Shown here one piece after another: positions 37,131-45,949 of a stretch of DNA of 64,000 nucleotides. The DNA comes from Paraflavitalea soli (GTDB taxonomy: Bacteria; Bacteroidota; Bacteroidia; Chitinophagales; Chitinophagaceae), in contig NZ_CP032157.1 of the NCBI RefSeq assembly GCF_003555545.1, positions 314,546-378,545 of the forward strand, in the 5' to 3' direction. The translations under genes and the position numbers were made by a program. Below the pieces are notes generated by a model. That model did not search any database and was not told the DNA's origin. It saw nothing but the letters and a program-made list of their open reading frames with translations. Every line of letters starts with the position of its first letter. Within the stretch, counting starts at the first letter, position 1.

Positions 37131-37244
37131 GAAATACATTTGTCCGGCGAAATACGTAAAGCCGCCGCGCTTTAAATTGTATTTTTCGGACAAGGGACCA
37201 GGCCATCCCTGCTGGCATATGGTTTGAATTTAAATACCAGAAAA

Positions 37245-37688
37245 ATGTTGCCACCAGGTTTCAAAATATTACTGGTAGAAGATGATCCTGACGATCGTTT
37301 TATCATCGACGAGGCATTTATAGCTATCGGATACGAGGCGGAGATCAAAAAGTTTATCGATGGAGATCATCTTTTCCAATATCTCGGGCAGATCGAATCC
37401 CATCAGTACCCGGCCCTGATCGTATTAGACAGTGTGCTGCCCCGGCATGATGCGGTTGATATCCTGGCCATATTAAAAAAAGATCCGCGATACAGCGGCA
37501 TCAGGGTGATCGTATATTCTACCGTAATATCGCCACAGCGAAAGGAGTTACTCCTGGCCGGGGGCGCTTATGCCTGTATCAAAAAAGGAGCTACCATGGA
37601 AGAAGTGATTACCGTAGCCAATGCATTGAAAGCCATTGCCGAATCTGACACCGGCGCCGGAAGCGGCGTCACCAACCAATTAATATGA
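37245..37688 (+). CDS. Single-domain response regulator
   Basis: 147 residues from ATG 37245; a TTG 7 codons upstream is possible. Receiver only: acidic VEDDPDD (12-17), phospho-acceptor D62 in VLDSVLPRHD, switch YSTV, lysine in CIKKGAT, where the usual KP is KG. Its stop codon overlaps the next regulator's start (ATGA), so the two are translated as a pair. No kinase is adjacent; the PAS kinase at 40526 is the nearest. Confidence 0.88.
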   Translation: MLPPGFKILLVEDDPDDRFIIDEAFIAIGYEAEIKKFIDGDHLFQYLGQIESHQYPALIVLDSVLPRHDAVDILAILKKDPRYSGIRVIVYSTVISPQRKELLLAGGAYACIKKGATMEEVITVANALKAIAESDTGAGSGVTNQLI

Positions 37689-38104
37689 CCAAAGGACCTA
37701 TCATTATAGTGGATGATGATCACGACGACCGCGATCTATATGCTGAGATCATCCATAACATTGGAATTCCCAATGAGATACGCTTTTTCGGAGATGGCCT
37801 TCCCGCTCTGGAGTATTTGTTGGCTACGACTGAGCAGCCATTCATCATCCTCTGCGATATCAATATGCCGCGTATGAATGGCCTGGAGTTCAAAGGGCGT
37901 ATTCAGGACAATCCCTACCTCCGCGAGAAAGGTATTCCCTTTGTGTTCATATCTACCCATTCTGATAAGAAAGTGGTGCGCATGGCCCACCTGTTAAGTG
38001 TTCAGGGTTATTTTGAAAAACCCACTTCCATGAATGTTATCCGCACCATGCTTACCTGCATCTTCGATTATTGGGAACGCTGTAAACACATCAACAATAC
38101 CTGA
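37685..38104 (+). CDS. Single-domain response regulator
   Basis: 139 residues. Receiver only: VDDDHDD (9-15), D58 in LCDINMPRMNG, switch FISTHS, lysine in GYFEKPTSM. All key residues are kept. Coupled to the preceding regulator by a 4-base overlap. Such pairs are common near PAS-type kinases in this phylum and may act in phosphorelays. Confidence 0.9.
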   Translation: MTKGPIIIVDDDHDDRDLYAEIIHNIGIPNEIRFFGDGLPALEYLLATTEQPFIILCDINMPRMNGLEFKGRIQDNPYLREKGIPFVFISTHSDKKVVRMAHLLSVQGYFEKPTSMNVIRTMLTCIFDYWERCKHINNT

Positions 38105-38143
38105 GACAGATCTGGCATCGTTAAAAGGCTATGCCAAATTGAA

Positions 38144-38167
38144 AGCCTGCCGTTACCGAGGCAGGCT
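38144..38167. terminator. Hairpin AGCCTGCC/GGCAGGCT after the regulator pair
   Basis: The 8-bp GC-rich stem is perfect with an 8-base loop, 40 bases after the regulator stop. No T run follows, so termination is only probable. Confidence 0.45.
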
Positions 38168-38371
38168 GCTCATTGCCAAACCTGGCAGGTACCGGTAAGG
38201 CGATATAATAACTGCTGTTTGTCTTCTATTTAATACCTCCAGCAGCAGGTGTTCAAAAGGTTGTTGCGTATGCTTCTCCTTTTGCAGGTGTTTCGCCCAG
38301 CTATACAGCGCATCATAGATCAGCATGCCTTTCTCCAGTAACTCATAGTCGTTTGGGTGATTATAAGCCAT
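38153..38371 (-). CDS. Short hypothetical protein, doubtful
   Basis: 72 residues from ATG 38371: MAYNHPNDYELLEKGMLIYD ... HLLLEVLNRRQTAVI. The first half looks like a plausible helical protein. Its stop codon lies inside the hairpin at 38144-38167. No family recognised. It may be spurious; the rest of the 38105-38581 gap holds no other feature. Confidence 0.35.
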   Translation of the reverse strand: MAYNHPNDYELLEKGMLIYDALYSWAKHLQKEKHTQQPFEHLLLEVLNRRQTAVIISPYRYLPGLAMSSLPR

Positions 38372-38581
38372 ACCCCCAGCAATGGCCCACAATTTTCGGA
38401 TGCTGACGGGTGATCCATTTCATGCGGTCAATTTACACAATAGCCTTGACTATCGGTAAATTAATAAATGATGCTGCGGTGCTGTTACATGGGTAATACC
38501 AGCTACAGGCATTATCTCTACACATAAACAGCACCTGGCTGTCGGCGCAGGAATTGCTGCGCATACACTAAAATTAATTGT

Positions 38582-39655
38582 ATGTTTTACCATGTAAAAG
38601 AATTACAGTTCAACGTACGCGTGTCTAAACCGGATCCTGCTTTCGCAACCTTACTGCTCGAACAGTTTGGTGGCGCCAATGGCGAACTGGCTGCTGCGCT
38701 GCGTTATTTCGGGCAGGCCTTCGGCGCCAAGAAACCATATCCCGATAAGTACGACCTGCTGATGGATATTGCCACCGAAGAGTTCAGTCACCTCGAGATC
38801 GTAGGCGCTACCATTCAGCTGCTGCTCACCGGTATCAACGGCGACCTGAAGAATGCTGCCGACAATTCAGAAATTATGCAACTGCTCAATGGAAAAGCAG
38901 CCAAAGAGGACATGATCCACCAGGGTATGGTGGCCCCGCAGTTCTTCGTAGGTTCAGGCGGCGGCCCCGCCTATACCAATAGCCAGGGTGTTCCGTGGAG
39001 CGCCGCTTATATTAATGGAGATGTACAGGGCGACCTTACCAGCGAACTGCGTTCCAATGTAGGCGCAGAAACACGCGCCAAAATGGTCTATGAATATTTG
39101 TTACAGTTCACCGACGATCCTTATATCAAAGACACCCTCCGTTTCCTCATGACGCGGGAAGTGGCCCACTTCCAGATGTTTGAAGCGGCCCTGGCCTCTA
39201 TCCAGCCCAACTTTCCGCCCGGTATCCTGCAAGGCGATCCACGCTACAGCAACCTTTATTTCAATATGTCCAGTGGGAATGATTACCGCGGTCCATGGAA
39301 CCAGGGCGTCAGCAGCCAGTTTGGGGAAACCTTCCAATATGTTGACGATCCTATCCAACATGTAAGGGATACAAACGGTTTGCTGGACCAGGAACCCGAA
39401 GGCACCGATCGTACCGAAGAAGAGGTGGCGGAATTAGATCGGCAATTGAGCGCACAAAGAAGCGCCGAGGTCAATGAAGCATGCCCTATCGGAGAACAGC
39501 AATGGAATGATCCGGAAGCCGAAGCCGGCGACCAGGCCCGTGTGATGGCCAACAATGCGATGCCCATACCCGGCGCCGATGCCAACATCACTGCCAATGA
39601 AGCCGCACCAAAACCTTTCGAAGAAAAAAGCAATGGAAGAAAGAAAAAGAAATGA
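38582..39655 (+). CDS. Manganese catalase
   Basis: 357 residues. Typical Mn catalase: MFYHVKELQFNVRVSKPDPA; metal ligands in QFGGANGELAAALRYFGQAF, ATEEFSHLEIV, NVGAETRAKMVYEYLL and TREVAHFQMFEAAL (Glu and His of the dinuclear site). It breaks down H2O2 without haem. The C-terminal 70 residues are acidic, then alanine/asparagine-rich, ending in a lysine run. The DsbA-like gene starts inside its last codons, so they form an operon. Confidence 0.95.
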   Translation: MFYHVKELQFNVRVSKPDPAFATLLLEQFGGANGELAAALRYFGQAFGAKKPYPDKYDLLMDIATEEFSHLEIVGATIQLLLTGINGDLKNAADNSEIMQLLNGKAAKEDMIHQGMVAPQFFVGSGGGPAYTNSQGVPWSAAYINGDVQGDLTSELRSNVGAETRAKMVYEYLLQFTDDPYIKDTLRFLMTREVAHFQMFEAALASIQPNFPPGILQGDPRYSNLYFNMSSGNDYRGPWNQGVSSQFGETFQYVDDPIQHVRDTNGLLDQEPEGTDRTEEEVAELDRQLSAQRSAEVNEACPIGEQQWNDPEAEAGDQARVMANNAMPIPGADANITANEAAPKPFEEKSNGRKKKK

Positions 39656-40304
39656 TCCCATACAAGCTACCTGGTTTACCGATCCACTCTGCTGCTGGAG
39701 CTGGGGCATGCAGCCTCACCTCGACCAGTGGCAGGCTGGATATGGTGATCAGCTTACCCTGCAATACGTGATGGGAGGCATGTTGCCATCATGGCAGCAG
39801 TTTCACGATGAAGCGAACAATGTTAGCAGGCCGGTACAAATGGGGCCCGTGTGGATGCACGCAGCCCAACTGATGGGCCGGCCTGTTCATCACCAGGTGT
39901 GGATGAAAGATCCCCCGGCATCTTCCTATCCCGCCTGTATAGCCGTAAAAGCTGCCGCGCTCCAATTACCGGAGGCCGGTATTACCTTGTTCAGAAACCT
40001 GCAGCAGGCCCTGATGGCAGCAGGAAAGAACATCGCCTCCTGGCCCATCCTGCAAAGCCTGGCCGCACAGCTGGTAGCTGAATACCCCGCCTTCGATCTC
40101 AGGCAATTTGAGGCAGATTATAAGCAGGATGCGGCGATCGATGCTTTCAAACAAGACCTCGCCCGCGTGGCGCAATACCGTATCACCCGGTTTCCAACCC
40201 TACTGATAGAAATACCCGGGCAAAAAGGAATTCTTTTAGCTGGTTATCGCACAGGCGAAGGTATTATGCAAGCCGTTGAGCAGGCTTTCCCCAACCTGGT
40301 GTAA
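39633..40304 (+). CDS. DsbA-family thioredoxin-fold protein
   Basis: 223 residues from ATG 39633, overlapping the catalase end by 23 bases. The active-site-like DPLCCWSWGMQPHL near residue 18-30 has adjacent cysteines (LCCW) rather than CxxC, as in FrnE/HCCA-isomerase-like DsbA relatives. A helical insert and a C-terminal cis-Pro region RITRFPTLLIEIPGQ follow. No signal peptide, so cytosolic. A redox role alongside the catalase is likely from the overlap. Confidence 0.85.
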   Translation: MEERKRNDPIQATWFTDPLCCWSWGMQPHLDQWQAGYGDQLTLQYVMGGMLPSWQQFHDEANNVSRPVQMGPVWMHAAQLMGRPVHHQVWMKDPPASSYPACIAVKAAALQLPEAGITLFRNLQQALMAAGKNIASWPILQSLAAQLVAEYPAFDLRQFEADYKQDAAIDAFKQDLARVAQYRITRFPTLLIEIPGQKGILLAGYRTGEGIMQAVEQAFPNLV

Positions 40305-40412
40305 ACAACCCATTGCGAGTCCACGACTTTCGTTCTCATCTTTCTCTTCTTTTAACATCCCATATACGGACAATATGGGGAAGCATGCACCCAGCTTGTC
40401 GAAGGCGTCTAA

Positions 40413-40451
40413 AGGGTGGGTCGCCCTTTCGGGGCGGCTCACCCTGATCTA
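40413..40451. repeat. Interspersed hairpin element, copy B
   Basis: AGGGTGGGTCGCCC-TTTC-GGGGCGGCTCACCCT followed by GATCTA. AGGGTG pairs with CACCCT, and GTCGCCC pairs with GGGCGGC allowing G-T. It lies between the DsbA-like gene and the PAS kinase. Confidence 0.85.
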
Positions 40452-40525
40452 AAGGTGTTTAATGATTTACAAAAAGGGATGTTGCAAATGGTCCACGTTT
40501 TGCAATAATCTCTAAAATTTAATGA

Positions 40526-41677
40526 ATGAACCAGTCTATAGACCTGTCTGACAAAGGATTGGCCGGTATGCTCAATGATTGTAGCATCGACCGCATCATG
40601 GCTATGGACAGCGACTGGCGCATCATAGCCTGGAACAATACCGCCGAAGCCATTTCCGGTATCCGCAAACGCGACGTGATCGGTAAAAAACTACTGGAGG
40701 TGTTTCCCCTATATGCACAGGATAAAGATATGATCACCGCCATCAACCTGGCCTTCTCGGGCATCAGGAGTTTTGTGCCTGCCCACAAGGAATTTTTCAA
40801 CAGGCAGCATTATGAAAATCACTTTATTCCCCTCAAGGATGCAGATGACCAGCTCATTGGTGTCATGAACATTATGCACGATGTAACCCAACGCATCAGG
40901 GCTGAGCAGCAATTGCACCAACTCAATATCGCCCTCAAAAAGAAATACGAACAACTCGAAAGGGCCACCGACGAACTGTCTACCATTACCTATATTACTT
41001 CCCACAACATCAAAGAGCCCCTGCGCATGGTCTATTCGTCCATTGAATTGCTTATACGTGCAGAGGCGAAAGTGCTCTCCGATGGGGGCAAGGCCAACCT
41101 CAGGCGCATGCAGGCCTCACTCAACCGCATGAACCTCCTGCTCGATGATATCGTGGCCCTCTCCGGTATCAGCAACCCGGCAGAGGAAGGCACGCCTGTC
41201 GACCTCCAGGAAGTGGCACAGCAGGCCATCCTGCAACTCGATCAAAAGATCAGGGCCAACGATGTGCGGCTTGAACTGGAAGACCTGCCTGTGGTGAACG
41301 GCCACCGCCAGTTATTGAATTACCTTTTCTTCCACCTCATCAATAATGCCATGCGGTTTCGAAAGCACAACGAAGCATTGGCCATCCGGATCAAAAGCAG
41401 TGAGGAGCCAATGCCCGGTGCCAATCCGGCAGCTTCATTTCCAATAAAATACACAAGGATCAGTTTTATCGACAATGGCACCGGCTTCCACCAGGAAGAT
41501 GCAGAAAGAATATTCCTGATGGCCGATAGATCACCCCAGAAATACGCCAGTTCCGGCGTTGGTCTGGCCATCTGCCGTAAGGTGATGATGGCCCACGACG
41601 GTTATATTCAGGCCGAAGGATGGCCTGGCAAAGGCGCCGCCTTTCATTGTTATTTCCCCAGTCATATTGACAGCTAA
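40526..41677 (+). CDS. PAS-domain sensor histidine kinase
   Basis: 383 residues, no membrane segment. PAS domain at about 17-128 (IDRIMAMDSDWRIIAWNNTA, GVMNIMHDVTQR), coiled coil about 125-150, HisKA box with H160 in YITSHNIKEPLRMVYSS, and HATPase with LINNAMRFRKHN, FIDNGTGF and SSGVGLAICRKVMMAH. A soluble sensor. Response regulators lie on both sides (37.2-38.1 and 41.9 kb, same strand) and are candidate partners. Confidence 0.92.
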   Translation: MNQSIDLSDKGLAGMLNDCSIDRIMAMDSDWRIIAWNNTAEAISGIRKRDVIGKKLLEVFPLYAQDKDMITAINLAFSGIRSFVPAHKEFFNRQHYENHFIPLKDADDQLIGVMNIMHDVTQRIRAEQQLHQLNIALKKKYEQLERATDELSTITYITSHNIKEPLRMVYSSIELLIRAEAKVLSDGGKANLRRMQASLNRMNLLLDDIVALSGISNPAEEGTPVDLQEVAQQAILQLDQKIRANDVRLELEDLPVVNGHRQLLNYLFFHLINNAMRFRKHNEALAIRIKSSEEPMPGANPAASFPIKYTRISFIDNGTGFHQEDAERIFLMADRSPQKYASSGVGLAICRKVMMAHDGYIQAEGWPGKGAAFHCYFPSHIDS

Positions 41678-41747
41678 CTATGATTTTATTTTGGCCGTTT
41701 TTAGGAAATAATATAGCTTCGTATCACTCACGGTATGCCTTTTACCG

Positions 41748-41765
41748 TTTGTCCATACATCCCCG
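41748..41765 (+). promoter_or_regulatory. Shared motif TTTGTCCATACATCCCCG
   Basis: Found 162 bases before the response regulator start at 41927. The same 18 bases with one change occur at 48682-48699 upstream of a DUF892 gene. Candidate binding site or promoter element of the stress block. Confidence 0.45.
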
Positions 41766-41926
41766 CTCAATCAAGGCCATACCTGGTCATCACTCCTTCT
41801 TTGATCCTTATTAATTCCTTTTTCAGGTATTGCAGGAACACTTCCTTACCATGGCTGAGTCATGAGCCTGATTGACCATTTACAGCGGTTTGCCATGCAA
41901 GAACTGTTTAACATTAAACATTGACT

Positions 41927-42322
41927 ATGCAAAAACTTATCTTACTTGTTGACGATGACCAGGATGAATTCCTTATACTCAACGAGGCCGTTGAGATGGC
42001 GGGACTTCCCTGTTATTGCCTTTGGGCCAATGGTGCCGACCGGGCAGAGCGATTGTTGCAGCACATACTGCCCGATCTGATATTGATCGATTACAATATG
42101 CCCGTCACCAATGGAATGGCCTGTCTCCGCAATATCAGGAAAATGTACAACCTCAGGCAGGTACCCATCGTTATGTACTCCAACCATATCAACGATACTA
42201 CCAGGGAGCAGGCCCGCAACGAAGGAGCCGTCTGTATGCAAAAAACAGCTTCCATCGAACAACTGGTCAAACACCTGAGCATATTGGCCGGAGAGGGCAA
42301 AGCAATCTCCAATTTCGCATAG
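41927..42322 (+). CDS. Single-domain response regulator
   Basis: 131 residues from ATG 41927. Receiver only: LLVDDDQDE (7-14), D55 in LIDYNMPVTNG, switch MYSN, and lysine in CMQKTAS (KT in place of KP). It follows the PAS kinase by 250 bases. That gap has a shared upstream motif (41748) and no gene. Confidence 0.9.
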   Translation: MQKLILLVDDDQDEFLILNEAVEMAGLPCYCLWANGADRAERLLQHILPDLILIDYNMPVTNGMACLRNIRKMYNLRQVPIVMYSNHINDTTREQARNEGAVCMQKTASIEQLVKHLSILAGEGKAISNFA

Positions 42323-42391
42323 CACAATTACCATCTCCCTGCAACAGTATATTCGTTTTACAAAAGACTGTAAAAAGACTTACCAGGAGGC

Positions 42392-42850
42392 ATGAAATTT
42401 GTCTTATGGGAACAGGTCATAAAATCAGTTCCCTTGGCAAAAGAATATGAATACCATATCATCCCTACAAGCATTACGCCGTTCCTGGTGGTGCGTAATG
42501 GGGGCGCCGCTATCGAATTTTATACCAGCGCCCTGGGCGCCCTCGAATTATTCCGCTTCACCGGCCCCGATGGGAAACTGGTAGCAAAGCTGGGTATAGA
42601 GGGAGCCATGTTCTGGTTAAGCGATGAAGAACCGGAGTTTGACAGCTGTAGTCCCGAAACAGTAGGTGGAACCCCCGTTCGCATTATTCTTACCGTGAGC
42701 GATCCCGATACCCTGTTTGCCCGTGCATTGGAAGCCGGCGCCATCCAACTTTCTCCCGTAACCACCGCACATGCCTGGAAGATCGGCAAATTAAAAGACC
42801 CCTTTGGTCATGTATGGGAGATCGGACATCCCTTGCCCGGAAATCCCTGA
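42392..42850 (+). CDS. VOC/glyoxalase-fold protein (PhnB-like)
   Basis: 152 residues. Vicinal oxygen chelate fold with ITPFLVVRNGGAAIEFYTSA, LELFRFTGPDGKLVAKLGIE, and the C-terminal KLKDPFGHVWEIGHPL with the metal-site His/Glu pattern (GHVWEI). PhnB-type VOC proteins are usually of unknown function. ATG 42392 adds about 24 residues before the fold, so a later start is possible. Confidence 0.85.
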   Translation: MKFVLWEQVIKSVPLAKEYEYHIIPTSITPFLVVRNGGAAIEFYTSALGALELFRFTGPDGKLVAKLGIEGAMFWLSDEEPEFDSCSPETVGGTPVRIILTVSDPDTLFARALEAGAIQLSPVTTAHAWKIGKLKDPFGHVWEIGHPLPGNP

Positions 42851-42894
42851 GCCACACACTACTTTTTCATATGCCTGCTTAAAACAACTTATCT

Positions 42895-43260
42895 ATGACG
42901 CGTCTTTTACCAGTATTGGCCCTTGTCTTTTTTTGTGCTGCCTGCATGAAATGTGATCCTGTAGCAAAGCAATGCGAGCTCACTACCGGCAACCAACCCT
43001 CACCCGCTGCAGGCATGATGCACTATGAAGTAAGTATTACCGGAACGGCCTATGTGCATTCCATTACTTACCAGGGAGAGCAAGGGCCCATCACCCTTTC
43101 AAAACCAACCTTGCCCCTTAATATCCAGGTGCCCGTACAGCAAAATGCCCCGACCGGTATGCAGGTACAGGGCATGGCTACCGACGGCGCCGTACATATC
43201 CGCCAGGCATTCATCATGGGCAAAGACACCACCGAAGTAAAAGATATATGTGAAGGATAG
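42895..43260 (+). CDS. Secreted lipoprotein, hypothetical
   Basis: 121 residues. Signal MTRLLPVLALVFFCAACMKC with lipobox CAAC. The mature domain is beta-rich (MHYEVSITGTAYVHSITYQG, LPLNIQVPVQQNAP), like small immunoglobulin- or MmpS-like lipid-anchored proteins. No family can be named with confidence. Function unknown. Confidence 0.75.
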   Translation: MTRLLPVLALVFFCAACMKCDPVAKQCELTTGNQPSPAAGMMHYEVSITGTAYVHSITYQGEQGPITLSKPTLPLNIQVPVQQNAPTGMQVQGMATDGAVHIRQAFIMGKDTTEVKDICEG

Positions 43261-43281
43261 CTAACTGCTAACGCCTTGCCT

Positions 43282-43935
43282 TCACAACCCCCTCGAGATC
43301 GCCTGTATCGAATCCAGGTGTTTGCGCAGCACAGGCAGCGTGCGGGCAGCAAAAGCCCTGACGGTACTATCTTCGCCTGACTTCGAGGCTTTCTCAAAAG
43401 CCTTGATGTCTTTTTGGTGATCATCCACCATCATGTCTACATAGGCCTTATCGAAGGCGCGGCCTTGTTTCTTACTCAGTGCGTCTACATGGTGCTGGTG
43501 TTGCTCAGGCAATGACGTTGGCAAAGGGAAGTTCTTGGCTCCTGCAATCGCCTTCAGTTCATCACTGGCCCTGGTATGGTCTGTTACCATCATAGCGCCG
43601 AATGCTTTTACACGTTCGTTCTGTGCATTTTGTTGGGCAGTTTGTCCCAGCATCACTTCCATCATACCGCCGCCGGCTGCTTCTTTCATGAACGTGGCCG
43701 TTTTATCATCCTTGATCGGCGCCGGATCTATCTTACCGGCAGCGGGCAGTTTATTCGCCGTGTCCTGAGCTGTATGATCAACCGGCATACGGTTGGGATT
43801 ATTCAGGTCTGCACTGTCGCGTCGCTCAGAAGTTTCCCCGGTATTATTCTGGCTGCTGTCGCGGTTACTGTTCTTGCAGGAAGAGACAGATAACGCCACA
43901 CCAAGCAGCAACGAAAGAGCAATAGATGTTTTCAT
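43282..43935 (-). CDS. DUF4142 family exported protein
   Basis: 217 residues from ATG 43935. Signal with lipobox-like LSVSSC, a low-complexity Asn/Asp-rich linker (about 20-70), then a helical DUF4142 domain: TATFMKEAAGGGMMEVMLGQ, VKAFGAMMVTDHTRASDELK, DKAYVDMMVDDHQKDIKAFE. The His residues in DHTRA and DDHQKD are family hallmarks. DUF4142 is a ferritin-like four-helix bundle often found among stress genes. Convergent with the lipoprotein gene. Confidence 0.88.
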   Translation of the reverse strand: MKTSIALSLLLGVALSVSSCKNSNRDSSQNNTGETSERRDSADLNNPNRMPVDHTAQDTANKLPAAGKIDPAPIKDDKTATFMKEAAGGGMMEVMLGQTAQQNAQNERVKAFGAMMVTDHTRASDELKAIAGAKNFPLPTSLPEQHQHHVDALSKKQGRAFDKAYVDMMVDDHQKDIKAFEKASKSGEDSTVRAFAARTLPVLRKHLDSIQAISRGL

Positions 43936-44125
43936 ATCATTGTTATTATACCACATACCGCATAATTCTTATGCCACTTACCACTCCCCACTTGCCTATA
44001 ATCATACTCACATTGAGCAACACCTCACTGGCCATTTGTTTGCAACCATAGCCCCGGTATCTTGTCCGGATCGTCCATCACCCAAAAAGTAGTCTTGAAG
44101 CCCTGATCAAAAAACACGTTATTAT

Positions 44126-45949
44126 ATGAATGACAACTGGCCCGATGTGGGCGCTTTCTATCATGCCGGTAACACCTGCACGTTTACCGTATGGAGTCCC
44201 TTGTCACAATCCGTTTCCCTGCTCATCAACGGGCAGCAGCAGCCATTGTTGGTAGATGAAAGAGGCTATTGGCAGGTAACCCTTCCGGGTATTGAGCCCG
44301 GCAACCAATACCAGTATGTGCTCGATGGGGGAGACCCCTTGCCCGATCCCGCCTCCTGCTGGCAGCCCAAAGGCGTACATGGTCCCTCTGCCGTGGCCGA
44401 TCCGTCCTTTACCTGGACCGATCAGGCCTGGAAAGGACGCCCGCTGGGGGAGCTGGTGATCTATGAGCTGCATACCGGTACCTTCACCCCGGAGGGTACG
44501 TTTGACGGCATCATCCGCCAGCTCGGTTATTTACAGCAGCTCGGCATCAATGCCATCGAACTAATGCCCGTGGCAGCTTTTGCCGGCGACCGCAACTGGG
44601 GCTACGATGGCGTATTCCCCTTTGCTGTCCATACCGTGTATGGCGGCATCAGCGGGCTCAAACAACTCGTCAATGAAGCCCACCGGCGTGGCATTGCCGT
44701 TATACTCGATGTGGTCTACAACCACCTTGGTCCCGATGGCAACTATTTTTCTCAGTACGGTCCTTACTTTACCGATAAATACAAGTCTGTATGGGCCCGG
44801 GCCATCAACTTCGACGATGCCTACTGCGATGGCGTACGGCAATACTTTTGGCAGAATGCCCTTCGCTGGCTCGATGAGTTCCACATCGATGGCCTGCGCC
44901 TTGATGCCGTGCATGCCATCTGGGATGCCGGCGCCGATCACTTCCTCGCTGCCCTGCAGCGCAAAGTGGAAGCATTGGAAAAACAGACCGGCCGGCACAA
45001 ACTACTCATTGCGGAGTTTGACCTCAACGATCCCCGTTATGTAGAGCGTGTGGAAAAAGGCGGCCTGGGCCTGGCCAGCCAATGGGTCGATGAATTTCAC
45101 CATGCCCTCCACGCCATCGTTACCGGCGAAAAGGAAGGCTACTATGAAGACTTTGGCGAATACTGGCACCTGCAGCAATCCCTGCGCAGTTCCTATGTAT
45201 ACATCGGTCAATATTCCCGGCACCGCAAAAAACATTTCGGGGCCCTGCCCGCCGGCATCCCCTACAGCAGGTTCGTGGCTTTTGCCCAAAACCACGATCA
45301 GGTGGGCAACCGCCTTCTGGGCGACCGCCTCACCACTACCTTATCTTTTGAAGCCCTCAAACTCGTGGCTGCCACCTTACTCTTGTCGCCCCATGTACCC
45401 CTTCTGTTCATGGGTGAGGAATACGGCGAGCAAAATCCATTTCAATATTTTGTCAGCCATACCGATCCTGCACTTATAGAAGCCGTGCGCAAAGGCCGCC
45501 GCGAGGAATTCAAACACTTCAACTGGCAGGGAGAGATACCTGATCCGGCAGCCATCGAAACATTCAATGCCAGCAAGCTGTCCTGGAATTACAGCACAGA
45601 CCCCAGGGCCCAAACCCTGCTGCGCTTTTACCAGTACCTCATTGCCCTTCGCAAAAGCAGCCCTGCCTTGTGCTGTACCGGCCGTGAGCACCTCGATATA
45701 CTGCCCATAGAAGATACAGGCATCATTGCTTTCAAACGTTGTGCACAGGACCTGGAAGTACTCGTCTTCCTCAACTTCAATAAGCAATCCGCTGCCTGTA
45801 CCTGGCCCCTGCCGCCCCCTGCCCGCCGCTTGCTCGACTCCTCGGAAAAAACCTGGCTCGGCCCCGGCAGTATCGATAACGGCGGCAAGGCCGGAACCTG
45901 GACCATGAACCCTGAATCGGTGATCGTTTACGAATTAAGCAATGCCTGA
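44126..45949 (+). CDS. treZ: Malto-oligosyltrehalose trehalohydrolase
   Basis: 607 residues of GH13. N-terminal E-set domain (FTVWSPLSQSVSLLING), catalytic barrel with NWGYDGVFPFAVHTVYGG, nucleophile in DGLRLDAVHAIWD, acid in LIAEFDLNDPRYVE and FAQNHDQVGNR. TreZ releases free trehalose from the maltooligosyl-trehalose made by TreY, which follows with overlapping TGATG codons. Cytosolic. Together with glgX downstream this gives a glycogen-to-trehalose route. Confidence 0.95.
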   Translation: MNDNWPDVGAFYHAGNTCTFTVWSPLSQSVSLLINGQQQPLLVDERGYWQVTLPGIEPGNQYQYVLDGGDPLPDPASCWQPKGVHGPSAVADPSFTWTDQAWKGRPLGELVIYELHTGTFTPEGTFDGIIRQLGYLQQLGINAIELMPVAAFAGDRNWGYDGVFPFAVHTVYGGISGLKQLVNEAHRRGIAVILDVVYNHLGPDGNYFSQYGPYFTDKYKSVWARAINFDDAYCDGVRQYFWQNALRWLDEFHIDGLRLDAVHAIWDAGADHFLAALQRKVEALEKQTGRHKLLIAEFDLNDPRYVERVEKGGLGLASQWVDEFHHALHAIVTGEKEGYYEDFGEYWHLQQSLRSSYVYIGQYSRHRKKHFGALPAGIPYSRFVAFAQNHDQVGNRLLGDRLTTTLSFEALKLVAATLLLSPHVPLLFMGEEYGEQNPFQYFVSHTDPALIEAVRKGRREEFKHFNWQGEIPDPAAIETFNASKLSWNYSTDPRAQTLLRFYQYLIALRKSSPALCCTGREHLDILPIEDTGIIAFKRCAQDLEVLVFLNFNKQSAACTWPLPPPARRLLDSSEKTWLGPGSIDNGGKAGTWTMNPESVIVYELSNA